Shown here in pieces: positions 25,821 through 33,578 of a stretch of DNA of 64,000 bases (the first letter of the stretch is position 1; each line of letters opens with the position of its first letter). The DNA comes from Bacteroidales bacterium. Lineage in GTDB: Bacteria; Bacteroidota; Bacteroidia; Bacteroidales; UBA932. Under the pieces are notes generated by a model. The model had not been told where the DNA came from. It worked only from the letters and a program-made list of their open reading frames with translations, and did not search any database. Made by a program: the position numbers and the translations under genes. The stretch is from the NCBI GenBank assembly GCA_017630215.1, contig JAGBVR010000015.1, forward strand, positions 62,001 through 126,000, in the 5' to 3' direction.

Positions 25821-26516
25821 TTATTTTAACAACGCATCTATTTGATTACAAGCGTTGTCTACATGTCCTAGTCCATACAAAAGTGATGCCCCGTCTATAT
25901 CCATCCACCTGAATAGTTCCATGATTCTATTGTATCTATTCTGTACATAAGACGTATCAACACAAACAGGCTTTCCAAAACAGATGGGCTCGTGATGAGC
26001 GATTCTGTTTCTCAGATTATTAATGTAGTCCAATTCTCCAAAGACATAGGTATTATCATAGCGCTGCTGTTTTGACGATTTAGGTTTGTTCGGAAAAACC
26101 CTCAACAAAACCTGACCGGTAAGGAAGAACTGAACATTGTTGTACATGTATTTCCATACGCCGAATTCCATTTCAGAAAGGAGTTGCGAGTGAGAGTATG
26201 TTCTACTGCGCATCAAGCCATTATATGCTTGCTCAATGATCTTCCTTGTTTTTTCACACCTCTTGTCATAATATAATGCTCCACCAGGGAGAATCAGGTC
26301 TCTGAGCCAGTCGTTGCCAAGATGTGCGGTCATCACGGCATCGATTCTGTTTCTCAGAGCCACCTCAAAACAACTTACTACGACAAACATTTCTTGCGAC
26401 AGGCGGAGATTATGACGATATAATGTCATTGCCTTCGCCTTATTCCCTCCACACGCGACATTGTATTTCCTCATTCGCTCCGGAGATATGATACTTTCAA
26501 ATTCTGTGTATTTCAT
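25821..26516 (-). CDS. Abi family protein (AbiD/AbiF type, HEPN ribonuclease fold)
   Basis: The 231-residue protein matches the Abi_2 family of phage abortive-infection proteins: an N-terminal helical part with LYRHNLRLSQEMFVVVSCFEVALRNRIDAVM (residues 33-65) and a C-terminal DYINNLRNRIAHHEPICF. RNRIAHH is the Rx4-6H motif of HEPN ribonucleases, so RNA cleavage on infection is the likely action. It lacks a signal peptide. A TATATTTG box lies at 26539-26546. It sits between a gutted amidase and a headless gene remnant next to tRNA-Lys genes, which is typical of a decayed mobile island, but this gene itself looks intact. Confidence 0.85.
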   Translation of the reverse strand: MKYTEFESIISPERMRKYNVACGGNKAKAMTLYRHNLRLSQEMFVVVSCFEVALRNRIDAVMTAHLGNDWLRDLILPGGALYYDKRCEKTRKIIEQAYNGLMRSRTYSHSQLLSEMEFGVWKYMYNNVQFFLTGQVLLRVFPNKPKSSKQQRYDNTYVFGELDYINNLRNRIAHHEPICFGKPVCVDTSYVQNRYNRIMELFRWMDIDGASLLYGLGHVDNACNQIDALLK

Positions 26517-26561
26517 ATCTTTTCGTTTTTACAGGTTGCAAATATAATTGTTTACAATGAT

Positions 26562-26789
26562 TTAAGCATTCTTGTCTTCAAGATATTGAATCAGCCAGTC
26601 AGCGAGGTCGATATGGGCTGCTCGATCGGCTGGGGTGGCGTGTTTTTCGAGGTCTGCAGGCGGACTCACTTCAATGAAATTGTGACCTGGATTGGAGCTT
26701 CTCCATTCCGGTCTATCTTCTTGGATAAATAGTAATGTACTGCCATCGGTATTTAAATGTTGGTAAGCACTATTGGTGCTAATAAATAC
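26562..26789 (-). pseudogene. Headless gene remnant upstream of the Abi gene
   Basis: An open frame of 75 codons with no ATG ends with TAA at 26562. It reads VFISTNSAYQHLNTDGSTLL, FIQEDRPEWRSSNPGHNFIE, VSPPADLEKHATPADRAAHI, DLADWLIQYLEDKNA and is cut at its start by a TAA. The sequence is protein-like in composition and codon use, so it is probably the C-terminal end of a lost gene. The family is not recognised. The beginning overlaps the first TGTTGGTAA motif. Confidence 0.5.
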
Positions 26790-26992
26790 TTAAATGGTTG
26801 ATTTTTAATGGATTGATTCGTATTTTGTTGGTAAATTTTGTCGGCTTTTGCAGGTATTTGTTGGTAAGCTCGACAGGGTGGATTCGATGTTGTTTTTCTA
26901 TAGGCTCTCCAGTTTTTAATAGTTCAATTTAGGGGACTAAAAAATGTTGGTAAAACCGCATTCCGACCGGTTTACCAACAAATTTACCAACC
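26758..26992. repeat. Six iterated TGTTGGTAA motifs beside tRNA-Lys
   Basis: TGTTGGTAA occurs at 26758, 26826, 26859 and 26945 on the plus strand, and as TTACCAACA at 26972 and TTACCAACC at 26984. The copies at 26945 and 26972 form a perfect 10-base inverted repeat (TGTTGGTAAA / TTTACCAACA). Iterated short motifs 100-350 bases from the 3' end of a tRNA gene resemble the arm-type sites of a tyrosine integrase. No integrase gene is present. The rest of the 580-base gap 26517-27096 holds the headless remnant and the tRNA terminator. Confidence 0.5.
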
Positions 26993-27066
26993 ATTTTTGG
27001 TTTTTCCTAATGAACTCTCCTATACCCCACTTTAGGCTAAAGTGCTCATTTTCAGGCATATAACAG

Positions 27067-27092
27067 AAAAAGGAGTTCATTTCTGAACTCCT
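27067..27092 (-). terminator. Intrinsic terminator of the tRNA-Lys operon
   Basis: AGGAGTTCA and TGAACTCCT form a perfect 9-base-pair stem with a 4-base loop. On the minus strand it is followed by TTTTCTG, just 3' of the last tRNA. Confidence 0.88.
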
Positions 27093-27096
27093 TTCG

Positions 27097-27169
27097 TGCT
27101 CCCCCAGGGGCTCGAACCCTGGACCCCAACATTAAGAGTGTCGTGCTCTACCAACTGAGCTAGGGAAGC
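27097..27169 (-). tRNA. tRNA-Lys (CTT), second copy
   Basis: The minus strand reads GCTTCCC-TAGCTCAGTTGGTAGAGC, anticodon arm CGACA-CTCTTAA-TGTTG (anticodon CTT), T arm around GGTTCGAGCC, and acceptor end GGGGAGC plus A. All four arms pair. Length is 73 bases. CCA is not encoded. It is identical to the tRNA at 27203. Confidence 0.96.
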
Positions 27170-27202
27170 ATTGCTTCAATATGTATTCAGACTTTTGTCT
27201 GG

Positions 27203-27275
27203 TGCTCCCCCAGGGGCTCGAACCCTGGACCCCAACATTAAGAGTGTCGTGCTCTACCAACTGAGCTAGGGAAGC
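27203..27275 (-). tRNA. tRNA-Lys (CTT), first copy
   Basis: This is the same 73-base tRNA as at 27097, with anticodon CTT in loop CTCTTAA and acceptor GCTTCCC / GGGGAGC. It is separated from the next copy by 33 bases. Confidence 0.96.
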
Positions 27276-27293
27276 AGTAATTTAAGAACTTTG

Positions 27294-27366
27294 TGATTCG
27301 TTTGGGGCTCGAACCCAAGACCCCAACATTAAAAGTGTTGTGCTCTACCTACTGAGCTAACGAATC
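27294..27366 (-). tRNA. tRNA-Lys (TTT)
   Basis: The minus strand reads GATTCGT-TAGCTCAGTAGGTAGAGC, anticodon arm CAACA-CTTTTAA-TGTTG (anticodon TTT), GGTTCGAGCC and ACGAATC plus A. It is first in the three-tRNA transcript, 53 bases after the promoter box. Confidence 0.96.
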
Positions 27367-27418
27367 AATCCGTGGCCGTTTCTCGGGTCTCAAGTGAGTT
27401 CCTTTCGAATTGGGATTG

Positions 27419-27450
27419 CAAAGGTACACTTTTTTTCTTAGGATGCAAAA
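27419..27450 (-). promoter_or_regulatory. Promoter of the tRNA-Lys operon
   Basis: On the minus strand TTTTG (27446-27450) and TACCTTTG (27419-27426) are exactly 19 bases apart. This is the textbook Bacteroidota housekeeping promoter. Confidence 0.88.
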
Positions 27451-27469
27451 CTTTTTTGAGTTTTTTGAC

Positions 27470-27558
27470 AAAAAAAGAACCTTTACACCCAATCATGTTC
27501 CTGCGACTGCCTTCAGGAGACACTTTTGCCGATAGGGCGCGGCACTGGATGTAAAGGT
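27470..27558 (-). ncRNA. Branched RNA structure closing in a terminator, 3' of the barrel-protein gene
   Basis: On the minus strand a 13-base-pair closing stem (27546-27558 with 27479-27491, one G-U) encloses two small hairpins, GCCG / CGGC (27540-27543 with 27528-27531) and TCCTG / CAGGA (27514-27518 with 27499-27503). It is followed by TTCTTTTTTTG. It begins 17 bases after the stop of the barrel gene, so it is either an elaborate terminator or a small RNA processed from the 3' end of that transcript. The pairing is seen; the role is inferred. Confidence 0.5.
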
Positions 27559-27575
27559 GTCATTGACTAGATCTG

Positions 27576-28187
27576 TCAGAATGCTATACCGAGCTTGAAT
27601 CCGACATTATTGAGTCCTTTTATATCATAGCTCCTGTTCTGATTCGTCGCGTAACTATAGTATGCGGCAATCTGGAATCCGAAATCAGTGGCCGGGAACG
27701 GAAAGAATGTCAATCCGATCTCCGGAGAGACGTAAAAGCCCCAGTTGTCGCTACGGCTGACAAAAGTGGACATATATGTGCTCTGGACAGAGTATTCTGT
27801 ACCGATTTTGGCTGCTACATACGGTTGAAATTCGGTTCTGAGGAATCTGTATCGCATCGTCATGCCGAAAGGAACCTGATATAGAGATCTGTCGAGATCT
27901 GTAGTGAGAGCGGAATTATCGCTGAACGTATATGTCTGCTTAGGGACATATTGATTGTTCGTATTGAAACTTGCGAATCCCCCGACCGCAAACATCGGTG
28001 TCACATAGTATCCGCCTTCTATATAGGCTCCGTAGCCATTTCCAGCTTCGACGAAATTATTGGCTATCGAACCGTTGTACTGCCATCCGCCGTTGATGTA
28101 CTCTCTTTTACCCATCTGGGCACTGGCCTCTCCCGCTGTGAAAACGAGGACAGCGACTGCCAGTATCATACCTGCTATCTTTTTCAT
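27576..28187 (-). CDS. Outer-membrane beta-barrel protein (OmpA/OmpW-like barrel)
   Basis: From ATG 28187 (an ATG four codons earlier is also in frame) the protein has 203 residues. It has a signal peptide (MKKIAGMILAVAVLVFTAGEASA, then QMG) and eight or so amphipathic strands: NGYGAYIEGGYYVTPMFAVGGFASF, YQVPFGMTMRYRFL, FQPYVAAKIGTEYSV, WGFYVSPEIGLTFFPF and DFGFQIAAYYSYATNQ, ending in NVGFKLGIAF with the terminal Phe needed for barrel insertion. This is a small porin-like or OmpW-like barrel. It is last of three genes (29502 to 27576) of envelope proteins. Confidence 0.75.
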   Translation of the reverse strand: MKKIAGMILAVAVLVFTAGEASAQMGKREYINGGWQYNGSIANNFVEAGNGYGAYIEGGYYVTPMFAVGGFASFNTNNQYVPKQTYTFSDNSALTTDLDRSLYQVPFGMTMRYRFLRTEFQPYVAAKIGTEYSVQSTYMSTFVSRSDNWGFYVSPEIGLTFFPFPATDFGFQIAAYYSYATNQNRSYDIKGLNNVGFKLGIAF

Positions 28188-28210
28188 AATATCATTCAAT
28201 AATCTATGTT

Positions 28211-28852
28211 TTACTTTGTCTGCGTGCTGGTGATGTACGGAGACTGTACGAAAGCCTGATCTACCGCAGCTTCCATTCTCTTTATATCACTCTGGATGCT
28301 TGATCCGGCTGCACCGCCTATATATGAAGTCCAGAGAATTTCCAATGGTTTTCCATCTTCTTCTGTTGTAAGATTCACGATATCTGTCAGAAGAGCATTG
28401 GTTGTGTAGGTATAGGTCACGGGACGCGGATAGTAGAAGCCGGTCCAGTTGCCCCAATAACCAGAAGGCCAATATCCCGGATAATCGAGCCACCAGTAAG
28501 GGTCGTCATAGTATTGCACAAATCTTTCAGTCTTGATGACATAAGTCAATTGTATTCCAAGATCTGCATCCGGATTGGAAGGGGTATAGATGAATCCCCT
28601 CTTCTCCATGTTGACCCTAAAGGCTTGGATAAGGGCAAGCGCATTATTGGACTGCGAGTACATAGGCTTGTCGCTCTGGCCGATGACGAGCAGACTGTCT
28701 GCAATGTCAAAGGTCTGGTATTGTGAGAAATCCACATTCTTACCGGGGGAAGTATATACAAGGTATTCATTATCGCTATCCTGCGGATAAGGTTCCTTAT
28801 GACAGGCAGCCAGAAGCATTACCGCTGCCGAGATGAGTAAAATCTTTTTCAT
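28211..28852 (-). CDS. DUF4136 lipoprotein
   Basis: The 213-residue protein has a lipobox (MLLAACHKE) and a DUF4136 domain: KNVDFSQYQTFDI near the start, ALIQAFRVNMEKRGFIYTPSNPDADLGIQLTYVIKTE in the middle, an aromatic insertion (YYDDPYWWLDYPGYWPSGYWGNWTGFYYP) and ILWTSYIGG...AAVDQAFVQSPYI at the end. DUF4136 proteins are envelope lipoproteins of unknown role; the aromatic YW-rich loop is a usual feature in Bacteroidota. It starts 20 bases after the DUF4251 gene, so the two are in one operon. Confidence 0.88.
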   Translation of the reverse strand: MKKILLISAAVMLLAACHKEPYPQDSDNEYLVYTSPGKNVDFSQYQTFDIADSLLVIGQSDKPMYSQSNNALALIQAFRVNMEKRGFIYTPSNPDADLGIQLTYVIKTERFVQYYDDPYWWLDYPGYWPSGYWGNWTGFYYPRPVTYTYTTNALLTDIVNLTTEEDGKPLEILWTSYIGGAAGSSIQSDIKRMEAAVDQAFVQSPYITSTQTK

Positions 28853-28872
28853 AATCCATTCATATTAATTGT

Positions 28873-29502
28873 TTACAGTGAGCTTCCTTCGAATACGTTA
28901 GCATTTTCGTATGGTACGATGTTACCTTCAAGCCATATTGTGTTGGAGTTGAAGTTCGGATAGACAGTGGCCGAGGCACGGTTGGTTCCCGGGAACATAT
29001 AAATTTCGATCTCCGCATTTATGCCAATGCCGTTGACATTCATGGAAAGAGTCGTCCGGCCTTTACTATCGGTCCTTACCTCAAGTCCCGAAACGGTTCC
29101 ATCCACAGTGACACCTCCTACTCCGTTAGGACCAGAAGCAAAGTTGCTTGGGGAAATCTGCACCACTGCCCTGTCACCCTTCAGAGAAATGAAATTAGTA
29201 GTGGAATTGACAAATACTGTCTGTCCGTTTCGAAACTGCACATTATCTGCCTCGAAGACGAAGTCCTGATTGCGAAGAGCAGCCCGTGCCTGTACCGAAG
29301 CCAGAGAGTCGGCCAGATTCTGAAGCTGGCGTTCCTGCGCTGAGCGGGCTCTGAACTCGGCCATGTCCTTATGCCATTGGTCCATAAGCTGCTGCCTCCG
29401 CGTAGCACCGGTATTGCGATTATCTGTCTGAGCAGATACGTCGGGGGCAATCGTCGAAAGCCCTGCGACAACGACCATTAAGGTCAGCAAGATTCGTTTC
29501 AT
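28873..29502 (-). CDS. DUF4251 domain secreted protein
   Basis: The 209-residue protein has a signal peptide (MKRILLTLMVVVAGLSTIAPDVSA, then QTD) and a helical linker (RRQQLMDQWHKDMAEFRARSAQERQLQNLADSL). The DUF4251 domain follows: NFISLKGDRAVVQISPSNFASGPNGVGGVTVDGTVSGLEV, STNVNGIGINAEIEIYMF-like strands and ASATVYPNFNSNTIWLEGNIVPYENANVFEGSSL. The domain is a Bacteroidota lipocalin-like beta fold of unknown role. It is first of the three-gene envelope unit and faces away from the glycan locus that starts at 29.6 kb. Confidence 0.86.
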   Translation of the reverse strand: MKRILLTLMVVVAGLSTIAPDVSAQTDNRNTGATRRQQLMDQWHKDMAEFRARSAQERQLQNLADSLASVQARAALRNQDFVFEADNVQFRNGQTVFVNSTTNFISLKGDRAVVQISPSNFASGPNGVGGVTVDGTVSGLEVRTDSKGRTTLSMNVNGIGINAEIEIYMFPGTNRASATVYPNFNSNTIWLEGNIVPYENANVFEGSSL

Positions 29503-29600
29503 ATACTTTAATTTTTAACTTTTCAATACACCGCAAAGCAAAGTGCAGGCCATTTCAAAAAAAACAGCAGTAAAAGGTGAATACATTACATTTAAATTAC

Positions 29601-29643
29601 TATATTTGCCACTGATTTTAGACCACAGCACACCACACTAGAC
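29601..29643 (+). promoter_or_regulatory. Promoter of the DUF4623 lipoprotein gene with ACCACA-rich operator
   Basis: TATATTTG (29601-29608) is the -7 box. Just downstream, at 29622-29643, lies ACCACAGCACACCACACTAG. Parts of it (CCACAGCAC, CACCACACTA) recur at 31941-31956 and 52583-52602, the other two key promoters of the locus. Its place after the start of transcription suits a repressor. Confidence 0.6.
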
Positions 29644-29686
29644 TAAAAACATCAATTAAATAATTAACAATCAAACATTTAAAAGA

Positions 29687-31864
29687 ATGAAAAAGGTAAT
29701 TTTCGCGCTCTTTATGGGTCTTGCAGCACTCGCTTGTACTCCTGCTGAGTATGACGACACTGCTATTCAGGAGCAGATCAAGGATCTTGACGATCGTCTT
29801 TCCAAGGTAGAAGAGGATCTGGCTACACTCGAGCTTAACGTAGAGGCTATGAAGACTCTCGCCAATGCTCTTAAGGAAGGTAAGTATATCGAGTCGGTAG
29901 TGGCTCTCGAGGATGGTACCGGCTATACCATAACTTTCTCAGACGAGACTTCTATCGTTATCAAGAACGGAGAAAAGGGTGACAAGGGTGAGACAGGAGA
30001 CAAGGGTGAAACAGGAGCGGCCGGAGATGCTGGTCAGGACGGAGTCACTCCAACCATTACAGTAAAGGAGATCGACGGTGTACTCTACTGGTTCATCAAC
30101 GACCAGCAGGGTCCGGCAGTATATGAGGAGGCCCCTGAATTCACAAGCATTGACGGCAACCTTTATGTAACTTTCCCAGGTGAGGAGCCACAGTTCATCG
30201 GAGCCCTTACCGGCAAGTCTATCTTTGACTATGTAGTGGTAAACGAGGAGGAAGGAACAGTTACATTCTACTTCATAGGCGAGAATGGCGAGAGCGGCGA
30301 TTCATTCGTTCTTCCGCTTGCTGAGAAGTTTGCCCTAGAAATCGCCACTGAAATCGGTCTTGCAGAAGGCGCTGATTCTGTCAACATACCTTATACTGTA
30401 AAAGGTGCAAACGAAACTACAGTAGTGGATGTTCTCGCTGTAGCTTGCGAGGCTATTGTTGAGGCAGAGGTAATCAAGGTTACAAATATCGCCGCAGGTG
30501 CTCAGATGCTTGTATTTGCTGATAACGGTCAGGGCAAGACTTCAATCAAGAAGGTTGTGTTCAAAACTGAGACTTACAGCGTTGAAACTGTGGATAAGGT
30601 CATCCCTGCTGAGGGTGGTTCTGTAGTGGTGAAAGGTGTTTCAAATGTTCCTTTCGAAGTGGTTATCCCTACTGAGGCCTCATGGCTTACACAGGTTGCG
30701 ACAAAATCCGCTTTCGAGCTGACTTTCACAGCAGAGGCCAATACAACCGGAGCCGCACGCGAGGCGGCAGTTTCATTCGTACGCCAGGGTACCAAGGAAG
30801 TTCTTATGACTGTCACTATCGCTCAGGCAGGTGCAGAGGTTGAAAAGGAGTTTGCGACTCTTGTATGGGATGCAGCTGTTCCATTTGGTGGCGGACAGGA
30901 CAGAAATATGACAATGGACAGTGAGTATGTATATGTTGCTCAGGCTGCTGGTGGAAATGGTGCAATCAAGGCAATCAGCATCACTGACCCAGCTAAGACA
31001 AAGGATGTAAAAGTCAAGACTTATACTCCTTCTGGCCTTGACAACGGTACTCACGCGATTTCTTGCGTAAGAATGCTTCCTAATACTGACCCTGCTGTAA
31101 ACAGTGGAAAGGATGTCCTCGTGGCTTCTAACCTTACACTTGGTGATGGCACTGAGAAGCTTACCGTTTATGTATGGTCAAACGGTATTGATGCAGATCC
31201 GAACTATTTTGTAATTGACTCAGGTGTACGTCGTCTTGGCGACAAGTTCACTGTAAGAGGAACATATCAGAAGGGAGAGCTTCTTTTCTTCGATTTCAAC
31301 GATGGAAATACTGTAATCCGCGTCAACATGGAGAATGGCGTGGCAGGTCTCTGGGGTACGCCTGAGCTCGCCTATGCAACAGGACGTTACGCAATGCCTG
31401 TAGCTGGTGCAAGCAATATCGGTGAGTGCACAATCCATCCTGACACTGCTTTTGATGGTGACGGTAATCCGACTTCAGCTCTCCTTACAACAAACGCGGT
31501 AAACGGTTTCTTTACTCAAAGCGAAGGAAACGCATATGCGGCTTCTGCATGGGGGACCGATCCTAAGCTCACTCAGACATTCGGATACAACTTCTTCGAG
31601 CACAACGGCAAGAAATACATCGCTTATGTAAAAGTAGGCGGTGACAGGAATTCTGCAGCTCTCAACATCATTGAAGATGTAAACGGCGCCGCTGACTTCA
31701 AGGGCACCCTTGAGGCGCAGACAGGTCTTTTCACTGCTCCGGTAAACGGCAGCGGTAATGCGGGTCACGGTCTTGGCGACTGTGCTACTGCTGTAGTAAA
31801 CGGTGTAAGATACATCGCTGTGATGGGTCAGAATATCGGCGTTTCACTCTACAGACTCAATTAA
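29687..31864 (+). CDS. Surface lipoprotein: DUF4988 coiled coil, collagen-like stretch, BACON-like and DUF4623 domains
   Basis: The 725-residue protein starts with a lipobox (AALACTPAEYDD; acidic residues after Cys suggest surface export). A coiled coil and DUF4988-like part (residues 22-98) leads into a collagen-like run (GEKGDKGETGDKGETGAAG, near 100-120). Ig-like strands follow, with a BACON-like domain near 300-390 (VVKGVSNVPFEVVIPTEASWL). The C-terminal domain (395-725) has FGGGQDRNMTMDSEYVYVAQAAGG, THAISCVRMLPN, LGDKFTVRGTYQKGELLFFD and GDCATAVVNGVRYIAVMGQNIGVSLYRLN. It is the same domain as in the SusE-position protein at 39808, probably DUF4623. A glycan-binding role at the surface is inferred. 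Strong codon bias suggests high expression. Confidence 0.8.
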   Translation: MKKVIFALFMGLAALACTPAEYDDTAIQEQIKDLDDRLSKVEEDLATLELNVEAMKTLANALKEGKYIESVVALEDGTGYTITFSDETSIVIKNGEKGDKGETGDKGETGAAGDAGQDGVTPTITVKEIDGVLYWFINDQQGPAVYEEAPEFTSIDGNLYVTFPGEEPQFIGALTGKSIFDYVVVNEEEGTVTFYFIGENGESGDSFVLPLAEKFALEIATEIGLAEGADSVNIPYTVKGANETTVVDVLAVACEAIVEAEVIKVTNIAAGAQMLVFADNGQGKTSIKKVVFKTETYSVETVDKVIPAEGGSVVVKGVSNVPFEVVIPTEASWLTQVATKSAFELTFTAEANTTGAAREAAVSFVRQGTKEVLMTVTIAQAGAEVEKEFATLVWDAAVPFGGGQDRNMTMDSEYVYVAQAAGGNGAIKAISITDPAKTKDVKVKTYTPSGLDNGTHAISCVRMLPNTDPAVNSGKDVLVASNLTLGDGTEKLTVYVWSNGIDADPNYFVIDSGVRRLGDKFTVRGTYQKGELLFFDFNDGNTVIRVNMENGVAGLWGTPELAYATGRYAMPVAGASNIGECTIHPDTAFDGDGNPTSALLTTNAVNGFFTQSEGNAYAASAWGTDPKLTQTFGYNFFEHNGKKYIAYVKVGGDRNSAALNIIEDVNGAADFKGTLEAQTGLFTAPVNGSGNAGHGLGDCATAVVNGVRYIAVMGQNIGVSLYRLN

Positions 31865-31897
31865 AAAGCAACGTCTGATACATTAAATATAGATTTT

Positions 31898-31929
31898 GCG
31901 GCGGTTCCTTCCGGAACCGTCGCTTTTTT
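31898..31929 (+). terminator. Intrinsic terminator after the DUF4623 lipoprotein gene
   Basis: GCGGCGGTTCC (31898-31908) pairs with GGAACCGTCGC (31913-31923) over 11 positions with one G-U, loop TTCC, followed by TTTTTT. Confidence 0.93.
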
Positions 31930-31940
31930 CTATCACAACA

Positions 31941-31973
31941 GTGCTGTGGTGTGGTGTTTTTTACCTATCTTTG
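31941..31973 (+). promoter_or_regulatory. Promoter of the GH20-GntR operon with operator motif
   Basis: TATCTTTG (31966-31973) is the -7 box. GTGCTGTGGTGTGGTG (31941-31956) covers the -33 region and is, on the other strand, CACCACACCACAGCAC, sharing CCACAGCAC with the operator at 29622. The regulator encoded by the second gene of this operon may bind here. Confidence 0.6.
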
Positions 31974-32006
31974 CAAACTTTCAACACAAATAAGACTTCT
32001 AGACAT

Positions 32007-33575
32007 ATGATTCGTAAAATTTTACTCTCCACAGCAGCATCACTAACTGCAATATGTTCTATTTCAGCCTATTCCGGCCCAGAAAAACTGATTCCAGAAC
32101 CTGTAGAATACACTACGGAAGAAGGAGTCTACACATTGAAGCCCAATGGTGCTGACATCAAAGTGTACCTGAACACCGCACCATTCAATGCCAAAGTTGC
32201 CGATCTTCCCGACTTTGCCAGAGAAGAAGCATATGAACTGACAATCGGCAAGAAGGGAGTAAAGATCTACGCTTGCACAGAAGAAGGAGCATTCAGAGGA
32301 CGGCAGACATTGGAAATGCTCCGACTGCTCGATCCGGCAGGCTGTGTTCGACATTGCACTATATTCGATTACCCGCGCTTCCAGCACCGCGGAATCATGC
32401 TGGACGAGTCGCGCAGTTTCAAGGGCAAGGAGTTCGTAAAGAAGCAGATCGATGCTCTTGCACTCCTGAAAATGAATGTGATGCACCTTCATCTTACAGA
32501 TGCCGCCGGCTGGAGATTGCAGATAGATGCTTACCCAAACCTCACAGACCACGTCGCCTGGCGCATAGGAGAGACCTACCACGAGTGGGAAGGTCTCGGA
32601 TATCCTTTCACAAATGCAGAAGATCCAAAGGCATATGGTGGATTCTATACCAAAGATGACATCCGCGAGATAGTATCATATGCAGCTGAGCGTCATATTG
32701 ACATCATTCCAGAAATAGAGATGCCGGGGCATAGCATGGAAGTGAACAGGGCATATCCGGAAATAGCATGTGTAGGAGAAGATGGCAAACCCAGACCTTT
32801 CTCATGGGATCTTTGTGTCGGCAATGACGGTACATTCAGATTTCTTGAGACAGTCCTGGAGGAAGTTATCGAGCTTTTCCCCTATAAATATATCCATATA
32901 GGAGGTGACGAGGCTGTGAAGAAAGACTGGGAGGTATGCATTAACTGCCAGAAGAGAATGCAAGAGGAAGGAATGCATCACAAGAACGAACTTCAAGGCT
33001 ACCTTGTCCGCCATATCGAGGCTTTCCTACGTGAAAGAGGCAGAACTGTGATAGGCTGGGATGAAATCGTAGAGACCGGACTTCCTGAGCAGGCTGTGGT
33101 TATGTCATGGAGAGGTACTCCGGGAGGAATCAAGGCCTCGGCTGAGGGCCACGATGTGATAATGTCCCCTAACAGCTATGTATATCTCGATTATTATCAA
33201 GACCTTATCCGCAAGGAGCCTAAGGCGGTAGGTCACATGCAGTCTCTACGTCATGTATACAAATACGATCCGCTCGAAGGAATTGCTCCGGAATTCCACC
33301 ATCATATCCTCGGTCTTCAGGGCAATCTCTGGTGCGAACTGATACCATACGCGGCTCATGCTGAATACATGCTGTATCCCCGTGCTTTTGCCATAGCTGA
33401 AATCGGGTGGACACCTCAGGAAAAAAGGGAATTCTTCCATTTCCGCGAACGTTGCCTGACAATGATAACGATCTTCCGAGCAATGGGATACAACACATTC
33501 GATCTTTTCAACGAAAGTCTCCGCGCCCAGACCGGAAGGCTCCGTTTCGACGACCCTACATTTAAACTCCTTTAA
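32007..33575 (+). CDS. Beta-N-acetylhexosaminidase, GH20
   Basis: From the ATG at 32007 the protein has 522 residues; an upstream in-frame ATG at 31896 lies inside the terminator and is rejected. A signal peptide (MIRKILLSTAASLTAICSISA) precedes an N-terminal alpha/beta domain (LIPEPVEYTTEEGVYTLK to about 115). The GH20 TIM barrel follows: FQHRGIMLDESRSFKGKEFVKKQID, MNVMHLHLTDAAGWRLQID, DIIPEIEMPGHSMEVNRAYPE, and YIHIGGDEAVKKDWE with the catalytic pair Asp301-Glu302. The enzyme removes terminal beta-linked GlcNAc or GalNAc by substrate-assisted catalysis in the periplasm. It is 3 bases from the GntR regulator, so both are made together. Confidence 0.95.
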   Translation: MIRKILLSTAASLTAICSISAYSGPEKLIPEPVEYTTEEGVYTLKPNGADIKVYLNTAPFNAKVADLPDFAREEAYELTIGKKGVKIYACTEEGAFRGRQTLEMLRLLDPAGCVRHCTIFDYPRFQHRGIMLDESRSFKGKEFVKKQIDALALLKMNVMHLHLTDAAGWRLQIDAYPNLTDHVAWRIGETYHEWEGLGYPFTNAEDPKAYGGFYTKDDIREIVSYAAERHIDIIPEIEMPGHSMEVNRAYPEIACVGEDGKPRPFSWDLCVGNDGTFRFLETVLEEVIELFPYKYIHIGGDEAVKKDWEVCINCQKRMQEEGMHHKNELQGYLVRHIEAFLRERGRTVIGWDEIVETGLPEQAVVMSWRGTPGGIKASAEGHDVIMSPNSYVYLDYYQDLIRKEPKAVGHMQSLRHVYKYDPLEGIAPEFHHHILGLQGNLWCELIPYAAHAEYMLYPRAFAIAEIGWTPQEKREFFHFRERCLTMITIFRAMGYNTFDLFNESLRAQTGRLRFDDPTFKLL

Positions 33576-33578
33576 ATC

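Noticed and set aside
27097..27275. Two identical tRNA-Lys genes as att sites of an integrated element
   Set aside because: Both copies are full-length functional tRNAs only 33 bases apart with no cargo between, so this is a plain gene duplication.
27372..27554. A 60-codon open frame on the plus strand
   Set aside because: It covers the tRNA promoter on the other strand and the branched RNA structure; the product is not protein-like.
31896..32006. N-terminal extension of the GH20 gene
   Set aside because: It would start inside a strong terminator and lie before the TATCTTTG promoter box; the ATG at 32007 begins a normal signal peptide.
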